A stretch of DNA of 64,000 nucleotides from Gaoshiqia sediminis (GCF_025907915.1 NZ_JAPAAF010000009.1:1-64000), one strand, 5' to 3'; counted from the first letter of the stretch, positions 19,093 through 28,010 are shown. A program made the numbers and translations. The notes: generated by a model not told the origin, from the letters alone.

Positions 19093-20190
19093 AGTAATGA
19101 AATGACTATCCCGGCATCGTACTTAAAAGAATTTACCAAACAAGTATTTGAACGAATGGGATGCCCTCCGGCCCAAGCCGAAGAAGCAGCCGACTGCCTG
19201 AACCAGGCCGATTTGCGCGGCGTGGATTCGCACGGCGTGGCCCGGTTGAGCGGTTATATCCGCCTGTGGGAGCAAAAAAGGTTGAATGCCGTCCCGCAAA
19301 TGAAAATCGTTCACGAAACCCCGTCAACTGCCGTGTTGGACGGCGATTTGGGGCTGGGCCTGGTGACCGCCCCCGAAGCGATGCGCATTGCCATGCAAAA
19401 AGCCAGAAACGTGGGAAGCGGCTGGGTGGCCGTGAAAAACTCGAACCACTACGGCATTGCCGGTTATCATGCCATGATGGCCCTCAGTGAAGATATGATC
19501 GGCATTTCGCTCACCAATGCCAGCCCGCTGGTTTCGCCCACCTTTTCGAAAAGTCGCTTCCTGGGGACCAATCCGATTGCAGTGGCCATTCCGGCGCAGC
19601 AAGAACCTCCCTTTGTGATGGACATGGCTACTACTACCGTGGCCAACGGAAAGCTGGAAGTGTTGCAACGAAAAGGAGAAGATGCCCCGCTGGGCTGGGC
19701 GCAGGATCAGGAAGGCCAGCCAACCACCGATGCTTTTGTACTGAAAAAAGGCGGCTCCATGCTTCCGCTTGGGGGCGACCGTTTGCACGGCGGGCACAAA
19801 GGTTATTGCCTGGGCGCCATGGTCGATATTTTTTCGGCCGTTTTGTCGGGAGCAAACTACGGCCCGTGGGTGCCGCCCTTTGTAGCGTTTCTGGAACCGC
19901 CTGCCAACCCGGTGGGCGACGGGATCGGCCATTTCCTGGGCGCCTTCCGGATCGATGCCTTCCGCCCGGCCAGCGAATTTAAAGCCCACATGGACAACTG
20001 GATCCGCACCTTTCGAAATGCCGAAGTGGTGGCGGGTGAAGAAAAAGTGCTGATCCCCGGCGACCCCGAACGCGAAATGACCGAAGAACGCCTGAAAAAC
20101 GGTATCCCCGTACAAAACGCGGTTGTGGAAGACCTGCAACAACTGGCACAAAAATTCAACTTAACTTTTAACCCAACGCAACATGACTGA
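19090..20190 (+). CDS. Ldh-family malate/L-lactate dehydrogenase-like oxidoreductase
   Basis: NAD(P)-dependent enzyme of the type-2 malate/lactate/ureidoglycolate dehydrogenase family, unrelated to Rossmann-fold LDH. About 366 residues, normal for the family. Motifs are RGVDSHGVARL (about 50-60) with the conserved Asp-Ser-His, KNSNHYGIAGYHA (about 117-129), FLGTNPIAVAIP, and DMATTTVANGKLEV. The frame opens with TTG at 19084; ATG 19090 is given here and ATG 19102 (MTIPASYLKEFT) is equally plausible and fits homologues. The start lies in the last copy of the 21-bp tandem repeat. It overlaps the following glycosyltransferase by 8 bases. Family members reduce 2-oxoacids such as oxaloacetate, pyruvate or 2,3-diketogulonate; the substrate is not known. 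Confidence 0.9.
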   Translation: MSNEMTIPASYLKEFTKQVFERMGCPPAQAEEAADCLNQADLRGVDSHGVARLSGYIRLWEQKRLNAVPQMKIVHETPSTAVLDGDLGLGLVTAPEAMRIAMQKARNVGSGWVAVKNSNHYGIAGYHAMMALSEDMIGISLTNASPLVSPTFSKSRFLGTNPIAVAIPAQQEPPFVMDMATTTVANGKLEVLQRKGEDAPLGWAQDQEGQPTTDAFVLKKGGSMLPLGGDRLHGGHKGYCLGAMVDIFSAVLSGANYGPWVPPFVAFLEPPANPVGDGIGHFLGAFRIDAFRPASEFKAHMDNWIRTFRNAEVVAGEEKVLIPGDPEREMTEERLKNGIPVQNAVVEDLQQLAQKFNLTFNPTQHD

Positions 20191-20893
20191 TATACTCGTC
20201 ATTACTCCGGTAAAGGACTCCATCGACACCACCATGCAAACCATAAAAGCAGTGCATGAAGCCGAAGGAAACCACCACCATATTATTTTCAACGATTTCA
20301 GCTCGCCCGAAACCAAAGCTGTATTGGAAAAAAATAAGAGCAAATTTGGCTACGAACTGGTCAATCTGGAAGATATCACCCAAACGCCTTCACCCAACTA
20401 CCGGCTGGTGCTTCAGCTGGCACAACAAAAGGCCGTTGAAATGAATGTTCCGCTGGTTATCATCGAGTCGGACGTGATCATCAAAAAAGACACCTTATCG
20501 AAAATGCTGGAACTGAGCAAAACGCAAAAGCAATGCGGGATGTTGGGGGCCATTACAACCGACGAGGACGGTGCGGTAAACTTTCCGTACCTCAACTTTA
20601 AAAACGAAAAAGCGCCCATTGCCGACACCTCGCACAGCCTGAGCTTTTGCTGCACCCTGCTGACGGTTGACCTGCTGAAAAGCTTTTCTTTTAAGGAACT
20701 GTCGGCGGAAAAAGATTGGTACGATGTTTTCATTTCGCGCAAATCGAAAAGCCAGGGCTTCCGCAACTACCTGGTAACAACCTTGCCGGTAGTGCACAAA
20801 CCGCACAGCAGCCGCCCGTGGAAGCAACTGAAATATACCAATCCGGTAAAATACTATTTCAGAAAGCTGATTAACCGAAAAGACCGCATTTAA
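20183..20893 (+). CDS. Glycosyltransferase family 2-like protein
   Basis: Soluble GT-A-fold transferase of 236 residues. The N-terminus ILVITPVKDSIDTTMQTI and the HHIIFNDFSSPETK segment fit the nucleotide-sugar-binding half. IIESDVIIKKDTL (about 94-106) occupies the DxD position. The C-terminal half is short and basic (KYYFRKLINRKDRI), without membrane segments. Donor and acceptor are unknown. It overlaps the Ldh gene by 8 bases and its stop overlaps the start of the histidine kinase gene (TAATG), so it is translated as part of the same run. Confidence 0.8.
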   Translation: MTDILVITPVKDSIDTTMQTIKAVHEAEGNHHHIIFNDFSSPETKAVLEKNKSKFGYELVNLEDITQTPSPNYRLVLQLAQQKAVEMNVPLVIIESDVIIKKDTLSKMLELSKTQKQCGMLGAITTDEDGAVNFPYLNFKNEKAPIADTSHSLSFCCTLLTVDLLKSFSFKELSAEKDWYDVFISRKSKSQGFRNYLVTTLPVVHKPHSSRPWKQLKYTNPVKYYFRKLINRKDRI

Positions 20894-21930
20894 TGACCCT
20901 CAGCAAAAGATACCGCAGGCTAAAAAATGCCGGCCACCTGTTGTTTTGGCTGGCCAGCCTCGGTTTTGCGCTATCGGCTTTTTACGTGGTTTCGGAGCAC
21001 CAGCTCGGGTTGACCCCCGACATCATGCTGCGGGCGCTGATCATCAACCTCGGTTTTGCCGTGGCTGTTTACACCAACTTTTACCTGCTCATCCCGCGCT
21101 TGCTCAAAAAGAAAAACTACATCTTTTATGTGTTCTGGCTCATCATCACGCTGTCGGCCTCGTCGCTGATCATCATTTCGCTTTTCTTTTTGCTGAACCA
21201 GCAAGCTTTCTCGAAACACCTGTTTTCTACGCACTTTTTCACTTCGGCAGCCTACGTGGCCATTACCTCGCTGGCCAAATTCGTAACCGACTGGATCGAA
21301 CTACAGGACATTTCGCTGCGCTACCACAAAGTGGAACGCGAAAAGCTGGAGGCAGAGCTCAACACCCTGAAATCACAGATTAACCCGCACTTCCTGTTCA
21401 ACAGCCTGAATAATATTTATTCGCTCTCGCTGATGAACTCGGACAAAACGCCGCAACTAATCCTGAAACTGTCGGACCTGATGCGGCACGTGCTGTACGA
21501 ATCGCGCGAAAACTTTATCCCCCTGAAAAGAGAGATTGAGTTTGTCCGCAACTTCATTGAGCTACAGCGTATCCGGCTGAACGAAAAAACCGACATCCGG
21601 TTTAACTTGAAGGGCGATATCTCTAATCAGAAAATCATCCCCCTTATCTTTGAGCCGTTTATCGACAACGCCTTTAAGCATGGGCCGCGATCGTTCTCCG
21701 AGCAAGCGTTCATACACATCTTTATTACGATTGAAGGCAAACAACTACTATTCGAAGTAGAAAACAGCTGCGACTGCCAAGAGCCGGAAAAACAAGGAAC
21801 CGCGCACGGGATCGGCCTGGCCAATGTGCGTCAGCGCCTGGCCTATCTGTATAAAAATGAAGAATATGATTTAGACATCAGCAAAAAAGCGAATATCTTT
21901 ACGGTTCGTTTAAAATTGATGCTGAAATAA
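20893..21930 (+). CDS. LytS/YehU-type sensor histidine kinase
   Basis: Membrane-bound sensor of 345 residues. Four predicted membrane helices lie at about 14-34, 46-66, 76-100 and 114-134, followed by a short linker helix and the His_kinase domain with the phospho-acceptor His166 in INPHFLFNSLNN. A GHKL ATPase domain closes the protein (PLIFEPFIDNAFKHG, HGIGLANVRQRL). No extracytoplasmic sensor domain is present, so the signal is probably sensed in or near the membrane. The partner LytTR regulator starts 16 bases downstream. The start codon overlaps the stop of the glycosyltransferase as TAATG. Confidence 0.95.
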   Translation: MTLSKRYRRLKNAGHLLFWLASLGFALSAFYVVSEHQLGLTPDIMLRALIINLGFAVAVYTNFYLLIPRLLKKKNYIFYVFWLIITLSASSLIIISLFFLLNQQAFSKHLFSTHFFTSAAYVAITSLAKFVTDWIELQDISLRYHKVEREKLEAELNTLKSQINPHFLFNSLNNIYSLSLMNSDKTPQLILKLSDLMRHVLYESRENFIPLKREIEFVRNFIELQRIRLNEKTDIRFNLKGDISNQKIIPLIFEPFIDNAFKHGPRSFSEQAFIHIFITIEGKQLLFEVENSCDCQEPEKQGTAHGIGLANVRQRLAYLYKNEEYDLDISKKANIFTVRLKLMLK

Positions 21931-21946
21931 ACGAAAAACCCAAACT

Positions 21947-22657
21947 ATGAACGTGAAAGCCATCATTGTTGACGACGAACCCCTGGCACAGCAAGTGATT
22001 GTGCAGTACGCCATGGACATTCCCAACCTCGAAATTGTATGTGCATGCAACAACGCCATTGAGGCCAATCAAATGCTCCGGGAAAACGAGATCGATCTCA
22101 TGTTTCTGGATGTGAACATGCCCAAGCTTTCGGGGCTCGATTTCCTGAAAAACCTGAAAAACCCGCCACTGGTAGTGCTGACCACCGCCTACACCGATTA
22201 CGCCCTGGAAGGATACGAGCTCAACATTCTGGATTATCTGAAAAAGCCATTCAGCTTCGACCGCTTTTTTAAAGCTTTTCAAAAAGCCGAAGAACAGCTG
22301 GCGCTGCTCAACCAACGAAACGAACCGAAAAGCAACGCTGAATACATGTTCATCAAGGCCAACAAGAAGGCCGTGCGTGTTGGCTTTGAGGATATTTTTT
22401 TTATTGAAGGACTGGGCGATTACATCAAAATCCACCTGAAAGACACCCACCTGGTAACCAACCTGTCGATGAAAAAAATGGAAGATTTGTTACCGGCAAA
22501 TGAGTTTTTCCGCATCCATAAATCCTTCATCATCCGCCTCGACCGCATTCAATCCATCGAAGGCAACCAGGTAGAGATTGGCAAACACAAATTGCCGGTA
22601 GGCAACCTTTTCCGCCAGGCGTTTAACGACCTGATCGAACAGCGTTTTGTTAAATGA
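21947..22657 (+). CDS. LytTR-family response regulator
   Basis: Cytoplasmic DNA-binding response regulator of 236 residues, partner of the LytS-type kinase just upstream. The receiver domain (1-115) has the acidic pair in VDDEP, the phospho-acceptor Asp55 in LMFLDVNMP, and the conserved Lys in YLKKPFSF. The LytTR domain (about 133-236) has FIKANKKAVRV, FIEGLGDYIKIHL and FFRIHKSFIIRLDRI. The target genes may include this run or the PepSY gene that it overlaps by 4 bases (ATGA). Confidence 0.95.
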   Translation: MNVKAIIVDDEPLAQQVIVQYAMDIPNLEIVCACNNAIEANQMLRENEIDLMFLDVNMPKLSGLDFLKNLKNPPLVVLTTAYTDYALEGYELNILDYLKKPFSFDRFFKAFQKAEEQLALLNQRNEPKSNAEYMFIKANKKAVRVGFEDIFFIEGLGDYIKIHLKDTHLVTNLSMKKMEDLLPANEFFRIHKSFIIRLDRIQSIEGNQVEIGKHKLPVGNLFRQAFNDLIEQRFVK

Positions 22658-24213
22658 AAGAAAAGACCGCGAAAAGAAAAAACAGGTCCGTGACCTTATT
22701 CCGAAAACTGCATAAATGGCCAGGCATCGTGATTGCTATTCTGGCCGTTTTGTTTGCCCTGTCGGGCATAATTCTCAACCACCGCCCGGTGTTTTCGGGC
22801 ATCGATATCAACCGCAACCTGATGCCACCCGGTTACCAATACGACAACTGGAACCTGGCAGCCGTCCGCGGCGGGCTTCCGCTCGATTCGGCCAACTTCC
22901 TGTTTTACGGGAACATCGGCGTCTGGAAAAAAACAGAATCGGGAATCAGCGATTTCAACCAGGGCTTTCCGAAAGGAATCGACCAACGTAAAATATACAA
23001 CACGGTACTTTTTAACGGCAGAAAATTGTTTGCTGCCACCCACTTCGGGCTGTACCAGCGCGAGTTGAATAGCAGGATCTGGGAAAAAGTACCGCTCCCG
23101 CTGAAAGAAGAACGGCTCGCAGATATTTTCATCAAGCAAGACAGCCTGATGGTTTTGAGCCGCCACTACCTGCTTAAATCCGGCAACGGCAGGCAGTTTG
23201 AAACCATCCAACTTCCGGCGCCCATAAATTACCGCCGCGAAACCGGCTTATTCAACACCCTGTGGGAGCTGCACAGTGGTGAGTTGTTCGGGCTTACCGG
23301 AAAACTGGTGGTCGATTTATTGGGAATCGTAACCATCGTTTTATCCGTGACCGGCTTGCTGCATTTCTTTTTTCCGAAAATTGCCAAACGCCGTAAACAA
23401 AAACAAAAAGACAACTCGAAACTCACCGCTGCCCGCCGCTTAAACCTGCGCTGGCACAATGTTGTGGGATACGTGTTTGTAGCGTTTCTGATGATCAACA
23501 CGACGGCCGGTATCTTTTTACGGCCCCCCTTGCTCATTCCGGTAGCAGGCGTAAAAGTCGGCCTGATTCCGGGTACGCATCTCGATTCGCCTAACCCGTG
23601 GTTCGACAAGCTGCGCCGCGCCACCTGGGACGATCATTTGCAGCGTTACCTGTTCTCCACTTCTGACGGCATTTACCTGGCAGACGAATCGCTGAAAAAG
23701 CCTTTGGAAAAACCGGCCATACAGCCACCCGTGAGCGTGATGGGCTGCAATGTGCTCGAAAAAACCGGTGCAGCACAATACCTGGTCGGCTCTTTCTCCG
23801 GCCTGTTTGTTTGGGACATCCCAGCCGGTTATGTACTGGATGCTTTCACGCAACAACCTCCGGTGGCCGGCAGCGGACGTCCCGTATCCAACCACATGGT
23901 ATCCGGATATTTCGAAACGCCAAGCCAGGACCATTATCTGTTTTACTACGACCGGGGTATGTTTAGCTTTGAGGGCCAACCAAACTGGGAAATGCCGAAA
24001 GAATTGCTGGACAAATCCTCCATATCGCTGTGGAATGCAGCGCTGGAGGTGCATACCGGCCGCATTTTCGAACACCTGATCGGGGCGTTTTACATCCTTT
24101 ATGTACCGCTTTCCGGATTGTGCCTGCTGATGGTGCTCATCAGCGGCTTTCTGATTTGGTGGAAAGCCTACCGAAAAACGAAAAAGCCGCAAGCAAAAGC
24201 ATCAACCCGATAA
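22654..24213 (+). CDS. PepSY-associated transmembrane protein
   Basis: Inner-membrane protein of 519 residues. A first membrane helix lies near 27-45 (WPGIVIAILAVLFALSGIIL) after a KLHKWPG entry motif. A large periplasmic part follows (about 47-220), then a second helix near 224-245 (LLGIVTIVLSVTGLLHFFF), a cytoplasmic basic stretch, a third helix (VVGYVFVAFLMINTTAGIFL), another periplasmic part and a C-terminal helix (LYVPLSGLCLLMVLISGFLIWW). This is the PepSY_TM layout often found with iron or copper reductases and TonB systems, though no receptor is adjacent. It is coupled to the LytTR gene by an ATGA overlap. The function is uncertain; membrane redox or metal handling is possible. Confidence 0.8.
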   Translation: MKEKTAKRKNRSVTLFRKLHKWPGIVIAILAVLFALSGIILNHRPVFSGIDINRNLMPPGYQYDNWNLAAVRGGLPLDSANFLFYGNIGVWKKTESGISDFNQGFPKGIDQRKIYNTVLFNGRKLFAATHFGLYQRELNSRIWEKVPLPLKEERLADIFIKQDSLMVLSRHYLLKSGNGRQFETIQLPAPINYRRETGLFNTLWELHSGELFGLTGKLVVDLLGIVTIVLSVTGLLHFFFPKIAKRRKQKQKDNSKLTAARRLNLRWHNVVGYVFVAFLMINTTAGIFLRPPLLIPVAGVKVGLIPGTHLDSPNPWFDKLRRATWDDHLQRYLFSTSDGIYLADESLKKPLEKPAIQPPVSVMGCNVLEKTGAAQYLVGSFSGLFVWDIPAGYVLDAFTQQPPVAGSGRPVSNHMVSGYFETPSQDHYLFYYDRGMFSFEGQPNWEMPKELLDKSSISLWNAALEVHTGRIFEHLIGAFYILYVPLSGLCLLMVLISGFLIWWKAYRKTKKPQAKASTR

Positions 24214-24591
24214 TCGTTTTTTCTAAAAATCCCCCTATTTAAGCGAAATATAAGGACTTTCATGGCGTTGTCGAAAACCCTGTTTCAAAACAAATGTCTT
24301 ATCAGACGGATTTTACTTTTTGTCTTAACACAAAAAGTAAACAAAAAAGTCAAGGCTGATTTTTATCTGCAACCTCCATCTTCCGAAAAGCTAAGTTCGG
24401 CGGGTGATTTCCTCCTGTCGTCGGAACTTCCCGCCTGCACTAAGCTTTCCGTTTGATTCCGATTTTGATAAAAATAGGCCCGCTCCCATCGAAGAGCATC
24501 GAATCAACTTGAAAAGATTTCGTTCAATCTACTTTCGTCCCTGTAGGCGAATCCGGGAATCATGCTTATTTTTGCAGCCTGAAAACAGCCT
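24214..24591. other. Spacer with dispersed-repeat-like sequence
   Basis: No gene is supported in these 378 bases; the 64-codon plus-strand frame at 24262-24456 runs across the hairpin and looks like repeat translated by chance. The centre holds an inverted repeat (24313-24340) followed by a sequence (to about 24440) of a style I recognise from dispersed intergenic repeats of Bacteroidota. The final 60 bases probably hold the promoter of the DUF4268 gene. Confidence 0.45.
24313..24340. repeat. Inverted repeat, probably part of a dispersed element
   Basis: TTACTTTTTGT (24313-24323) and ACAAAAAGTAA (24330-24340) are perfect 11-bp inverted arms around a 6-base loop. They are followed by ACAAAAAAGTCAAGGC. 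This hairpin and its follow-on resemble a repeat often seen between genes in Bacteroidota genomes (from memory, not searched). No transposase is present. Confidence 0.55.
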
Positions 24592-25059
24592 ATGTACACA
24601 CGGGAAGAAGCCAAACAACTGCGTAAAAAATTCTGGACGCTTTTTGGCCAGCGGTGCGAAATTGTGCCCGAGCTGGCCGGACGAAAAAAGAAATGGGTTT
24701 TGTACGACACCAAAATCAGCGGACTGGACCTGAAATTCGACATCGACCGGAACGAAGCGATGGTGATGATCGAAATAAACCACCGCGACGAAGACCGACG
24801 CCTCGCCATGTTTGAACTGCTGGAAAAGTACAAGCCTTTGCTCGAAGATGGCTTTGACGAAGGACTTCACTGGGAACTTTGCTACACGCGGGACAGCGGC
24901 GAGCAGGTCTGCCGCATATTTACAACGCAACAGGGACTCGATATTCACCGGCAAAACCAGTGGCCCGACATTTATAACTTCTTTATCGAAAAGATGCTCA
25001 TTCTGGAACGAAATTTTATGGATATCCGCGACGTCATTCAGGAAGAACTTAGAGATTGA
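24592..25059 (+). CDS. DUF4268 domain-containing protein
   Basis: Small cytoplasmic protein of 155 residues that looks like a stand-alone DUF4268 protein. Visible features are the N-terminal REEAKQLRKKFWTLFGQRC, the KWVLYDTKISGLDLKFDIDRNEAMVMIEI segment and the WPDIYNFFIEKMLILERNF C-terminus. DUF4268 domains also occur at the C-terminus of nuclease-like proteins, but nothing else is fused here. It has its own spacer on both sides and no evident operon. The function is unknown. Confidence 0.8.
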   Translation: MYTREEAKQLRKKFWTLFGQRCEIVPELAGRKKKWVLYDTKISGLDLKFDIDRNEAMVMIEINHRDEDRRLAMFELLEKYKPLLEDGFDEGLHWELCYTRDSGEQVCRIFTTQQGLDIHRQNQWPDIYNFFIEKMLILERNFMDIRDVIQEELRD

Positions 25060-25193
25060 TGATTGGTGAATGATAAATGATGATTATCGACATGACAAGC
25101 ATCGGTCCCAAAACGATAGGGTGCCCTTGTCTAACAAAAGCCGGAACCGGAAATTCCGGGAACCCGGAGTTTGAAAATCTTTCTTTTTCCCGC

Positions 25194-25583
25194 CTATTCG
25201 CATAGCCAGGCAACTGCATTTTCTTCGGATGAAAAAATCCGGTAGTCCACGTTCATTCCTTGAAACTGATCAAAAAACAAAAAGCTATAGGCGGTTTCTA
25301 CCGGACGGTTTTGCACCACTGCCAGCTTTACCCGTGGATATTGGTCGGTCAGTATCTTGATCAATTCCCGGCTGTTCCCAATCACTTGCTCCGTTTCCGG
25401 GAATGTCGCCCTTTGCTCATCCTGAAGGATTCTCAGTACAGCTACATGAGGGTAAAACCGCACAATCTCCTTGTAGAAATTTTCCAGTTCGTTCCAACCA
25501 ATCTCTCCCGTAAAGTTTGCGTAAATGGTTTCGTCAGCTTGATTGAAAAAGTAAAAAACCGTATTGTTCTCTTCGTTCTTCAT
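25194..25583 (-). CDS. Hypothetical protein, SpoIIAA/STAS-like
   Basis: Soluble protein of 129 residues with no signal peptide. The alternating pattern (YANFTGEIGWNELENFYKEIV, then VKLAVVQNRPVETAYSFLFFDQF, then YRIFSSEENAVAWL) resembles the SpoIIAA-like/STAS fold family in which the C-terminal phrase reads F-x-x-x-E-x-A-x-x-W-L. No catalytic residue is evident. It reads leftward and ends 110 bases before the DUF4268 stop. The call is fold-level only. Confidence 0.6.
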   Translation of the reverse strand: MKNEENNTVFYFFNQADETIYANFTGEIGWNELENFYKEIVRFYPHVAVLRILQDEQRATFPETEQVIGNSRELIKILTDQYPRVKLAVVQNRPVETAYSFLFFDQFQGMNVDYRIFSSEENAVAWLCE

Positions 25584-25642
25584 GGACTGGCAAAATTAGC
25601 AATTATCCACCGCACTGATGGCTAACCGGGCCAGCTTTTAGA

Positions 25643-25672
25643 TAAAAAAATAGCCCCGCGAACAACGGAGCC
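25643..25672 (-). terminator. Terminator of the hydrogenase operon
   Basis: On the minus strand a 7-bp stem (25666-25672 with 25652-25658, including two G-T pairs) is followed by ATTTTTTTATC. It lies 38 bases past the hydC stop. Confidence 0.65.
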
Positions 25673-25710
25673 ATTTTTTCAGCACTGATTATGCGCCACT
25701 TACATTCTTA

Positions 25711-26214
25711 TCAAGCAGATTGTGCACTCGCACAACCATCCTGGTATTCGGCAATTATTTTTGAAACCTGCTGGGGTGAAACACGTCCGTAAACCTTTTC
25801 GCCCACCAGCACTACCGGGGCCAAACCACAAGCACCCACGCACCGCAGGCAGCTCAGCGAAAATTTTCCATCGGCCGAAGTTTGGCCCACCTCAATGCCA
25901 AGCTGACGCTTAAACTCAGTAAGCACTTTTTCGGCGCCCCGCACATAGCAGGCCGTCCCCATGCAAATAGAAATGGGGTGTTGTCCTTGAGGCAACATGG
26001 TGAAAAACGAATAAAAAGTAACTACACCATAAACTTTAGCCACAGAAGCATTCAGTTCTTTGGCAATAACTTCCTGCACCTCGGCAGGCAAGTAACCCAA
26101 TTTGTGCTGCACCTGGTGAAGCACATTGATCAGCTCGGTTTCCTGGTTATTGAATTGTGCGCAGATTTCCCGGATCAATTCTACGGTCTTTTCTGCAAGT
26201 TTTATTTTTGGCAT
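25711..26214 (-). CDS. hydC: HydC: NuoE-like 2Fe-2S subunit of bifurcating hydrogenase
   Basis: Thioredoxin-like [2Fe-2S] ferredoxin subunit of 167 residues, homologous to NuoE. Residues 10-85 form the helical N-terminal part, and the four cluster cysteines are in CMGTACYVRGA and CLRCVGACGLAP. In the trimeric hydrogenases it carries electrons between the NADH site on HydB and HydA. It is the last gene of the operon and lies 30 bases past hydA. The order hydB-hydA-hydC matches electron-confurcating [FeFe] hydrogenases of anaerobes, which couple NADH and reduced ferredoxin to H2. Confidence 0.92.
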   Translation of the reverse strand: MPKIKLAEKTVELIREICAQFNNQETELINVLHQVQHKLGYLPAEVQEVIAKELNASVAKVYGVVTFYSFFTMLPQGQHPISICMGTACYVRGAEKVLTEFKRQLGIEVGQTSADGKFSLSCLRCVGACGLAPVVLVGEKVYGRVSPQQVSKIIAEYQDGCASAQSA

Positions 26215-26244
26215 TTTGTTTCAATTTTGATATTAATGATCTCC

Positions 26245-27996
26245 TTAGCTTCTGTCGAAATATTGCGTGTGCAACAGGTGATGGGCTTTTTCGCTGAGCG
26301 GTTCGCCCAAAAATTCTTCATACAACTTCAGAATGTACGGATTTTCGTGCGATTTGCGCAGCACCTTGTTTTTGTCCTCGGCATAAATAGCCCGCTGACG
26401 TTTTTTCAATATTTCGACGTCGCCGTGGTGATATGGCTGGCCACCGCCGCCAATACACCCGCCAGGGCACGACATAATCTCGATCGCATGAAACTCACTA
26501 TGTCCGGCTTTGATTTCTTCCAGCAACTTACGCGCATTCCCCAAACCATGGGCGATTCCGATGTGGATGAGCGTTCCGTCAAAGTCGATCGTTGCTTTAC
26601 GTAAGCCTTCCATTCCCCGGAGTTCTTCAAAGTCCAGCCGCTTCAGTGCTTTCCCGGTCTGCACTTCGTAGGCGGTGCGCACAGCTGCCTCGATGACCCC
26701 TCCGGTAGTACCAAAAATCACCCCGGCACCGGTTGATTCGCCCAGCGGGTTGTCGAACTCTTCGTTCGGCAGCGATTTAAAATCGATGTTGCCCAGGTTG
26801 ATCAGGTGGGCCAATTCGCGGGTTGTCAGTGCGTAGTCCACATCCGGGTTGCCATTCACAGCAAACTCGTCGCGCCCGCTTTCGTATTTTTTAGCGACGC
26901 AGGGCATGATGGAGACCACCACCAGGTCATCGCGTTTGATGTTCATTTTATCGGCGAAATACGTTTTGGCAATAGCCCCGAACATCTGTTGCGGCGAGCG
27001 GGCCGTGGAAGGAATGTCCTTCAGCTCGGGAAACTGATGTTCGAAAAATTTCACCCAGGCCGGACAACAGGAAGTCAGAATAGGCAGTTTTACCTGCTTG
27101 TCGCCCGCCAGATATTTATTGAGACGACCAAGCAGCTCCGTGCCTTCCTCCATGATAGTCAGGTCGGCGGCAAAGTCGGTGTCGAACACATAATCGAAAC
27201 CCAGGCGGCGCAGGGCAGCGGCCATTTTCCCGGTGACAAGCGTTCCTGGCTCCATGCCAAATTCTTCGCCCAATGCGGCCCGGACGGCTGGTGCGGTTTG
27301 CACCACTACCGTTTTGGTGGGATCAGACAAGGCCCGGATGACAGCGCCGGTGTGATCTACTTCGGTTAGCGCACCGGTAGGGCAAACGGCCACACACTGT
27401 CCGCAATAAGTACAGGTAGAGTGGTCAAGGTTCATTTCGAAAGCTGGTGAAACCACCGAATGAAAGCCCCGGTTGATGGTGGAAAGCACACCTACAGTTT
27501 GCACCTCGTTGCACATCATTTCGCATCGGCGGCACAAAATACATTTGTCCATTTCGCGGATAATGGCCGGCGAAGTGTCTTCGCGGTAGTGCGATTGCGA
27601 TCCCTGATAATGGATTTCGCGAATGCCGAGATGCTGGGCCAGGTCCTGCAAGTCGCAGTTCCCGGATTTGGCACACACCAGACAGTCGGCCGGGTGGTCC
27701 GACAGGATTAGCTCCACCACGGTGCGCCGGGCATTGACGGCGCGCAGCGAGTGTGAGTTTATTTCCATCCCCTCGGTAGCTTCGGTGCAGCAAGCCGGTG
27801 CCAGGTTGCGGCGTCCTTTTACTTCCACCACGCAAACGCGGCAGCCACCGGGTTTGTTTTCAATGTTCATATCGTGCAACTTCATATGGCAAAGCGTGGG
27901 AATGTCGATGCCAATGCTTGATGCCGCATCCAAAATTGTCGTTCCTTTTTTAACGACGATGGGTTTATTATCGATGGTTAAATTGATCATTTCCAT
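26245..27996 (-). CDS. hydA: HydA: catalytic subunit of NAD-linked [FeFe] hydrogenase
   Basis: Catalytic subunit of 583 residues. An N-terminal 2Fe-2S domain has Cys36, Cys52, Cys55 and Cys70. Then comes the His-ligated 4Fe-4S site (HPADCLVC...C, His101, Cys105, Cys108, Cys114), and two 4Fe-4S ferredoxin clusters (CILCRRCEMMC near 152 and CTYCGQCVAVC near 195). The H-cluster is complete: L1 TSCCPAW (Cys310, Cys311), L2 MPCVAKKYE (Cys366) and L3 MSCPGGCIGGGGQP (Cys510, Cys514). All catalytic residues are present, so this is an active-type group A enzyme. The ATG at 27996 has AGAGGAAG nearby. The HydE, HydF and HydG maturases must be elsewhere in the genome. Confidence 0.96.
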   Translation of the reverse strand: MEMINLTIDNKPIVVKKGTTILDAASSIGIDIPTLCHMKLHDMNIENKPGGCRVCVVEVKGRRNLAPACCTEATEGMEINSHSLRAVNARRTVVELILSDHPADCLVCAKSGNCDLQDLAQHLGIREIHYQGSQSHYREDTSPAIIREMDKCILCRRCEMMCNEVQTVGVLSTINRGFHSVVSPAFEMNLDHSTCTYCGQCVAVCPTGALTEVDHTGAVIRALSDPTKTVVVQTAPAVRAALGEEFGMEPGTLVTGKMAAALRRLGFDYVFDTDFAADLTIMEEGTELLGRLNKYLAGDKQVKLPILTSCCPAWVKFFEHQFPELKDIPSTARSPQQMFGAIAKTYFADKMNIKRDDLVVVSIMPCVAKKYESGRDEFAVNGNPDVDYALTTRELAHLINLGNIDFKSLPNEEFDNPLGESTGAGVIFGTTGGVIEAAVRTAYEVQTGKALKRLDFEELRGMEGLRKATIDFDGTLIHIGIAHGLGNARKLLEEIKAGHSEFHAIEIMSCPGGCIGGGGQPYHHGDVEILKKRQRAIYAEDKNKVLRKSHENPYILKLYEEFLGEPLSEKAHHLLHTQYFDRS

Positions 27997-28010
27997 AGTT
28001 CTTCCTCTTT

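Noticed and set aside
24262-24456. 64-codon plus-strand frame
   Set aside because: It translates the hairpin repeat; this is typical of chance frames in dispersed repeats.
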